Source of the DNA: Thereva unica
Taxonomy: Eukaryota > Arthropoda > Insecta > Diptera > Therevidae
Direction: 5' to 3'
Assembly (NCBI GenBank): GCA_949987705.1
Contig: OX465286.1
Span: 17,187,676-17,251,675, forward strand
Length of the DNA stretch: 64,000 nt
Shown here piece by piece: positions 59,452 through 64,000 of this stretch (positions are counted from its first letter, which is position 1; every line of letters begins with the position of its first letter). The notes beneath the pieces were generated by a model. That model was not told the origin of the DNA and did no database searches. It worked only from the letters and a program-made list of their open reading frames with translations. The position numbers and the translations under genes were made by a program.

Positions 59452-59757
59452 ACACCAAGTCGGAGGAACTTTTCCCGGCCAACGAGTAAGTGGGAGGAGC
59501 GTGCCCACATCAACAAAATTACAATCAAGGACACCAAGTCGGAGGAACCTTTCCCGACCAACGAGTAAGTGGGAGGAGCGTGCCCACATCAACAAAATTA
59601 CAATCAAGGACACCAAGTCGGAGGAACCTTTCCCGACCAACGAGTAAGTGGGAGGAGCGTGCCCACATCAACAAAATTGCAATCAAGGACACCAAGTCGG
59701 AAGAACTTTTCTCGACCAACGAATAAGTGGGAGGAGCATGCCCACAACATCATTTAA
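59452..59757 (+). repeat. 79-bp tandem repeats in gypsy leader (~3.9 copies)
   Basis: ACACCAAGTCGG recurs at 59452, 59531, 59610 and 59689, an exact 79-bp period. Each unit contains ACGAGTAAGTGGGAGGAG (ACGAATAAGTGGG in the last) and GCCCACATCAACAAAATT. The last unit is diverged and truncated. Short frames on both strands follow the repeat and are not supported as genes. The repeats lie in the untranslated leader. Confidence 0.92.
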
Positions 59758-60599
59758 AATGGCCAGGCATGTTTAACACACTTATTATACTTTTAAAATC
59801 TTGAATGGAAATTTAATAGTGTTATAAGTTATAGTATATTTAATATTGGTATCTAATTCTTCAGTTTTGGTGAAAAATAATATTTCCTTTTTATTTTTTT
59901 TCTTCTTCTCGCTCTTTCCTATTTCGAATTTTTTTTCTTGTCGTTGGCTCTTCTAACTATCGTCCTCGATGCGAAAGTCTCAAAGTCTCAAAAAAAAAAT
60001 ATATATAAAAAAAAATAGATAAATAAATAAAACACTGACATTTATCCAACGACGTTCGGAGTATTGAGGCCGTTTGCCAATATACCATAGTGAAAATGGA
60101 CGAAGAAACGAACATTTATTGAAAATTTAATATTTTATTATTCTAGATAAGATTGTAAGAGTGTTAATTTTTTCTTATAAATTGAATTGAGAGCAAGATT
60201 TTGTTTGCATAATATTCTCGAAACAATTGTGATCTCCTTTGACTAAGAAACAAACTTATTATTTTAAGTAAGATCTTCTTTGCATTTTGTTTTATCCATA
60301 ATTTATTGCTATTACTTGTTTGCTTTTTAAATTTATTTAACGGCTGACTTAATTAAAGTAAAAACTGATATGTGTATAACAATTTACACATTTCCATAGA
60401 CGCAAACCATCGAAAATTAAATTTACTAATTGAAATGAATTTTCCATAAAATCGAAATTTGAATTGCTGTTTTCGCACAGGGACTGAGTGTCAGTTTTGG
60501 GATCCTCAAATTTCCAACTTCTTTCGGTCCGCGAAAGGACCAAATTTTAATTTGGCTACCGAGTGTAAGCTCTCAATCCCCAAATTCAATTAAGAGTAA
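59758..60599 (+). other. Rest of gypsy leader, AT-rich, no gene
   Basis: This is non-coding leader between the tandem repeats and gag. It contains T-rich, AAGTCTCAA-repeat and A/T-only low-complexity stretches at 59885-60030. Near gag are two overlapping hairpins: GGTCC-GCGAAA-GGACC (60526-60541) and CCAAAT-TTTA-ATTTGG (60540-60555). The second competes with the base of the first. Such structures could act in packaging or translation; that is inference only. Confidence 0.6.
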
Positions 60600-61613
60600 A
60601 TGTCAAAAAAGGGGCTTTCCCTAGAATTAACTCTGAGAAGTGGTAAAGTGAGAAAACCCTTAAGTCCCATTCTTGAGAGTGACGTTAAAGAAGACATGAA
60701 TATGACGTCTCCATTTAATCTAGGCCATGCAATTAAACTCATTCCCGAATATGACGGCAATCCTACTACCCTTCATAGATTCTTACAAGTCGCGGACATT
60801 CAAAAGTCGCGAGCACGCTCCGAAGAACATAAACTCGAATTTTTAGATTTAATCAAATCAAAGCTTACTGGAAGAGCTTATAATTTACTAATCAGGTACA
60901 ACGAATACGAAACTTGGGAAGAACTCAAGCAAGCAATAGAAAAGCAATTTTCGCAGGAACGATCCTCTCAAATCATACAGGCCGAAATATTTGACTTACG
61001 ACAAAAGCCAGGCGAAAATGTTATCACATACGCAGAAAGGGTAGAAAAGCTATTGGACGAGCTGGACATAGTATCGACAAAAAATGAATCAACGGAAGGG
61101 CGAAGAGCAATAAGAAAATTGAATGAGCAAACAGCGCTCAATAATTTCAAGAAAGGATTGCGACATCCACTTAAATTGATAGTGAAGGCTACTAAGCACG
61201 AAACTCTGCGTTCAGCTATAGATTATGCCATTGAAGAAGAAAGATTAGGAGAACAAGATACAGGAAGTAAACATACAATCGCACAAAGAAAAATTTGTCA
61301 ATTTTGCAAATATAAAGGACATGATATTTCGGAATGTAGAAAACTTGCTTTAAAACGGGAAAACCAGAATTTAACAACATACAAACCCCAAAATTCAAGA
61401 GCGTACATAAATAAGGTAGACACTCAATGGAACAACAAAATATGCAAATACTGTAAAAACGTAGGACATCTCATAGATGAATGTCGCAAACGCCAATTCA
61501 ATGAAAATCGCAGGAAGGAACAATTAAATCAAAGTCAAGAAAGAAACAACTCGGGAAACCGAAAGAACCCAGGCCCCAATGGCGCCAGGACCCGGGTTCA
61601 AGATATCCAATAA
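60600..61613 (+). CDS. gag: Ty3/gypsy Gag polyprotein, 337 residues, two CCHC zinc knuckles
   Basis: Gag should form the cytoplasmic particle and bind element RNA. The ATG at 60600 is the first in this frame after closely spaced in-frame stops (TAA at 60588 and 60594), which fixes the start. Residues 40-215 form a helical capsid-type region with the usual retrotransposon Gag pattern (IPEYDG, LTGRAY, TWEELKQAIEKQF, LRQKPGENVITYAERVEKLL, FKKGLRHPLK). Two nucleocapsid CX2CX4HX4C knuckles follow: Cys233, Cys236, His241, Cys246, and Cys282, Cys285, His290, Cys295. The tail is rich in Asn, Arg, Gln and Lys and ends at TAA 61611-61613. The last ~100 nt overlap the pol frame and carry the frameshift signal. 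The frame is intact. The family call is secure; the subfamily is not determined. Confidence 0.93.
   Translation: MSKKGLSLELTLRSGKVRKPLSPILESDVKEDMNMTSPFNLGHAIKLIPEYDGNPTTLHRFLQVADIQKSRARSEEHKLEFLDLIKSKLTGRAYNLLIRYNEYETWEELKQAIEKQFSQERSSQIIQAEIFDLRQKPGENVITYAERVEKLLDELDIVSTKNESTEGRRAIRKLNEQTALNNFKKGLRHPLKLIVKATKHETLRSAIDYAIEEERLGEQDTGSKHTIAQRKICQFCKYKGHDISECRKLALKRENQNLTTYKPQNSRAYINKVDTQWNNKICKYCKNVGHLIDECRKRQFNENRRKEQLNQSQERNNSGNRKNPGPNGARTRVQDIQ
61553..61599 (+). promoter_or_regulatory. Programmed -1 ribosomal frameshift signal
   Basis: The heptamer G GGA AAC (61553-61559) is in the gag frame, so it fits the X XXY YYZ slippery rule. A -1 slip gives GGG AAA and enters the pol frame exactly. 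After a 5-nt spacer (CGAAA), GAACCC (61565-61570) and GGGTTC (61594-61599) form a 6-bp stem. The enclosed GC-rich loop contains the self-complementary TGGCGCCA. Pol has no stop from 61505 onward, so the slip site lies inside the 109-nt overlap. Confidence 0.82.
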
Positions 61614-64000
61614 GGCGCCAGACGACGAACTTAAGTACTACTCACAAACTTCCCGCTAGTTCAAACACTTATATAATTAAAGAATCTGCTAAATTCTCTG
61701 ATTCCACTCAATTCTCTGAATCTGCTAAATTCCCTGATTCCACTCAATTCTCTGAATCTGCTAAATTCTCTGATTCCACTCAATTCTCTGAATCTGCTAA
61801 ATTCCCTGATTCCACTCAATTCTCTGAATCTGCTAAATTCTCTGATTCCACTCAATTCTCTGAATCTGCTAAATTCTCTGATTCCACTCAATTCTCTGAA
61901 TCTGCTAAATTCTCTGATTCCACTCAATTCTCTGAATCTGCTAAATTCTCTGATTCCACTCAATTCTCTGAATCTGCTAAATTCTCTGATTCCACTCAAT
62001 TCTCTGAATCTGCTAAATTCTCTGATTCCACTCAATTCTCTGAATCTGCTAAATTCTCTGATTCCACTCAATTCTCTGAATCTGCTAAATTCTCTGATTC
62101 CACTCAATTCTCTGAATCTTCTAAATTCTCTGATTCCACCCAATTCTCTGAACCTGCCAACTTCTCTGAATCTGCTAAACTCTCCGATTTCGCTCAATTC
62201 TCTGAATTCGCCAACTTTTATGATACCGCAGAATCCTCCGAACTTCCTGAATCACCTAAATCTGCTAAATCCTCCGAATATGCGAAATGCTCTGAATCCA
62301 CTAACTTTTCTAAATCTACTAAAATCTCAAACCTCTCCGATTTTGGATACGACCAGCATAGGAAACCTAAAAAACATACCGTCCTAACTTTGAGTTATAA
62401 CGAAAGAACCTTTCATAGTGAAGTACACCTAAACTTTAAAGAATCCGAATCAAACAATAATTTAATGCTCTTAGACACTGGGGCTTCATTGAGCTTTATA
62501 AAAATACATAAGTTACATAAGGACACTGAAGTTGATACCAGTCACATCGTAACTATCAAAGGTATAACGAAGGAAAGCGTGACAACCAAAGGCGCATGTT
62601 ATCTAAAATTGATGGTAGACTCAAATTCGTTTATTAAACATCCCTTTCATCTAGTCCCACAAGATTTTCCTATAATCCACGATGGTATTATTGGAGAAGA
62701 CTTTTTCACTCGCACTACGTCTACCATATGCTATGAAGAAAACACCTTCAAGTTCAATCATAAAGGTAGGAAAGTATGTTTCGACTTTATATATCGCCAT
62801 CTCCCTATCAAGGTCCCCCCACGCTCAGAAAAGATTCTGAAAGTCGGACCTATAACAGAAGCCGGAGAAATTATTTGTTTCCCTGAAGAAATTGTTCCGC
62901 AGGTATATACCTCGGGTACAATAACCCAGTCAAGAAATGGATACATACATATTAGCATTCTAAATTCATCCACTAAAGAGATTGAACTCCCAACAAAGTT
63001 CACACCCAATTATGAAAACGCATCCGAATACAAAATATACCCTCTTCAACATTGTAAATTAATCGACAAAGTCGAACAAAGATTAGAAACCTTAATATCA
63101 GAACTTGAACTCAGCCACTTAAATACAGAAGAACAAAACCACATGGTAGAACTCTGTAAAGAATACAATTCCCTATTTCTATTAGAGGGAGACAAACTTA
63201 CGTACACTCCGGATATCACGCATGCAATCAAAACTGCTCCGGATCAAATACCGGTAAATAGGAGACCCTACCGCTTACCCCAAGTTCATCTCCAAGAAAT
63301 AAAAAAACAAGTAGGTCAAATGCTAGAAGAAGGTATAATACGCAACAGCGTAAGCCCCTGGAATGCACCTTTATTGGTGGTCCCAAAAAAACCAGATTCA
63401 ACCGGATGTAAAAAATGGAGAGTCGTAGTAGATTATCGAAAACTAAACGAGGTAACATTACCGGACGCCTTCCCGCTCCCTAATATAGAAAGCATTTTTG
63501 ACCAACTAGGGGATTCAAAATATTTCAGCACACTTGATCTGGCTAACGGTTTTCACCAGATCTGCGTGACAGAGGAAGATAAATCAAAAACGGCATTTAG
63601 TACTCCAACGGGCCACTACGAATTCAATAGAATGCCTTTCGGGTTGCGAAATGCACCACCCACATTTCAACGTCTTATGAACAAAGTCTTAACTGGCTTA
63701 CAAGGCATAAAATGTTTTGTATACCTAGACGACATCGTGGTTTACGGCAAAAACCTCAACGACCATATTGCCAAATTAAGGGAAGTATTCGAATGTCTAA
63801 AGCACCACAATTTAAAACTCCAACTAAATAAGTGCAAATTTTTAAGAAAGGAAGTGTTATACCTAGGGCACTTAATTACACAGGAGGGAATAAAACCTGA
63901 TCCCGATAAAACGGCTGCAATTCTCTCAATCAAACCGCCAACCAGCGCGAAACAAATAAAATCACTTTTGGGCCTGGTCGGTTACTATCGAAAGTTCATA
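61553..64000 (+). CDS. pol: Ty3/gypsy Pol: repeat linker, aspartic protease, reverse transcriptase (partial)
   Basis: The -1 frame relative to gag is open from 61505 through the window end. Counting from the slip codon, 816 residues are visible. Residues ~46-200 are the FSDSTQFSESAK repeat linker and its diverged tail. The aspartic protease has LLDTGAS with its catalytic Asp at residue 308 and a later GIIGEDFF segment. Reverse transcriptase follows: WRVVVDYRKLN, LDLANGFHQI (661-670, Asp662), FGLRNAPPTFQ (from 696), YLDD (724-727, both catalytic Asp present) and LGHLIT (from ~771). The protein ends at the window edge in GLVGYYRKF, just before RNase H and integrase would be expected. It should mature the Gag-Pol polyprotein and copy element RNA to DNA. 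No premature stop or missing catalytic residue is seen. No independent start is needed if the frameshift is used. Confidence 0.92.
61690..62160 (+). repeat. In-frame 36-bp coding minisatellite in pol (~13 copies)
   Basis: A 36-bp unit encodes FSDSTQFSESAK in the pol frame and repeats about 13 times; the last copy or two are diverged. A degenerate tail (FSEPANFSESAKLSDFAQ and beyond) runs on to about 62340. Each unit is two related 18-bp halves (FSDSTQ, FSESAK). Variants are rare, for example FPDSTQ at 61731 and 61803. A 178-codon minus-strand frame over it is a shadow. The product would be a Ser/Asp/Glu-rich, probably disordered linker ahead of the protease. Confidence 0.93.

Larger units (their letters stand above)
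58599..64000 (+). mobile_element. Ty3/gypsy LTR retrotransposon, 5' part (truncated by window end)
   Basis: The element is inserted in type B satellite. In order: 5' LTR, primer-binding site, 1.3-kb leader, gag with two zinc knuckles, -1 frameshift signal, then pol with protease and reverse transcriptase. Everything readable is open, so it may be a young or potentially active copy. Reverse transcriptase motifs and domain order place it in Ty3/gypsy. RNase H, integrase, any env and the 3' LTR are beyond the window, so the subfamily is left open. Confidence 0.93.

Noticed and set aside
59349..59757. Short frames of 62-78 codons over the leader repeats, both strands
   Set aside because: Follow the 79-bp repeat, occur on both strands, and lie in the retrotransposon leader upstream of gag.
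61661..62197. 178-codon minus-strand frame of FSRFRELSGIRE repeats
   Set aside because: Shadow of the 36-bp minisatellite, whose plus-strand frame continues into protease and reverse transcriptase.

Overview
The window is repeat-rich eukaryotic heterochromatin, most likely pericentromeric or centromeric and most likely from an insect. It holds no host gene that I can support. The arthropod call rests on a BEL/Pao retrotransposon with a DUF1759-type gag, a TATA box plus TCAGTC initiator in its LTR, and a Ty3/gypsy element of insect type. CpG sites survive at full density in the tandem arrays, which suggests little germline DNA methylation and would suit a fly-like genome. I cannot name the species.

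Layout: 1-1328 is the 5' end of a BEL/Pao element on the minus strand (gag, leader, primer-binding site, 5' LTR). 1329-3041 is about 5.5 copies of a ~311-bp satellite (type A) in minus orientation. 3042-8759 is a GC-rich simple-repeat island: 8-bp units CCGCATTS (3042-3960), the same units inverted (3961-4380), about 151 copies of a 24-bp unit (4381-8000), and inverted 8-bp units again (8001-8759). From 8760 the satellite resumes in plus orientation and runs to 58598. It is type A (8760-19170), then type B of ~309 bp (19171-20210), A (20211-21950), B (21951-29170), A (29171-30597) and B (30598-58598). Several higher-order repeat structures (2-, 3- and 5-monomer, and a 2377-bp duplication) can be read directly.

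At 58599 a Ty3/gypsy element is inserted in the satellite on the plus strand. It has a 659-bp 5' LTR (58599-59257), a primer-binding site, a 1.3-kb leader with four 79-bp tandem repeats, gag (60600-61613) with two CCHC zinc knuckles, and pol (protease, then reverse transcriptase) open to the window end. Pol lies in the -1 frame. A GGGAAAC slippery heptamer, a 5-nt spacer and a GAACCC/GGGTTC stem sit in the gag/pol overlap. Between the frameshift and the protease is an in-frame array of about 13 copies of a 12-residue repeat (FSDSTQFSESAK).

The only genes are retrotransposon genes: Gag forms the particle, and the frameshifted Pol supplies protease and reverse transcriptase. Both elements look intact as far as they can be read, so they appear to be young insertions in an older array. 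All very long reading frames over 2.7-8.8 kb, and all short frames in the satellite, come from stop-free tandem units and are not genes. The most interesting items are the inverted satellite/simple-repeat island, deletions that recur at an 18-bp palindrome in the satellite, and the coding minisatellite plus frameshift signal in the gypsy element.
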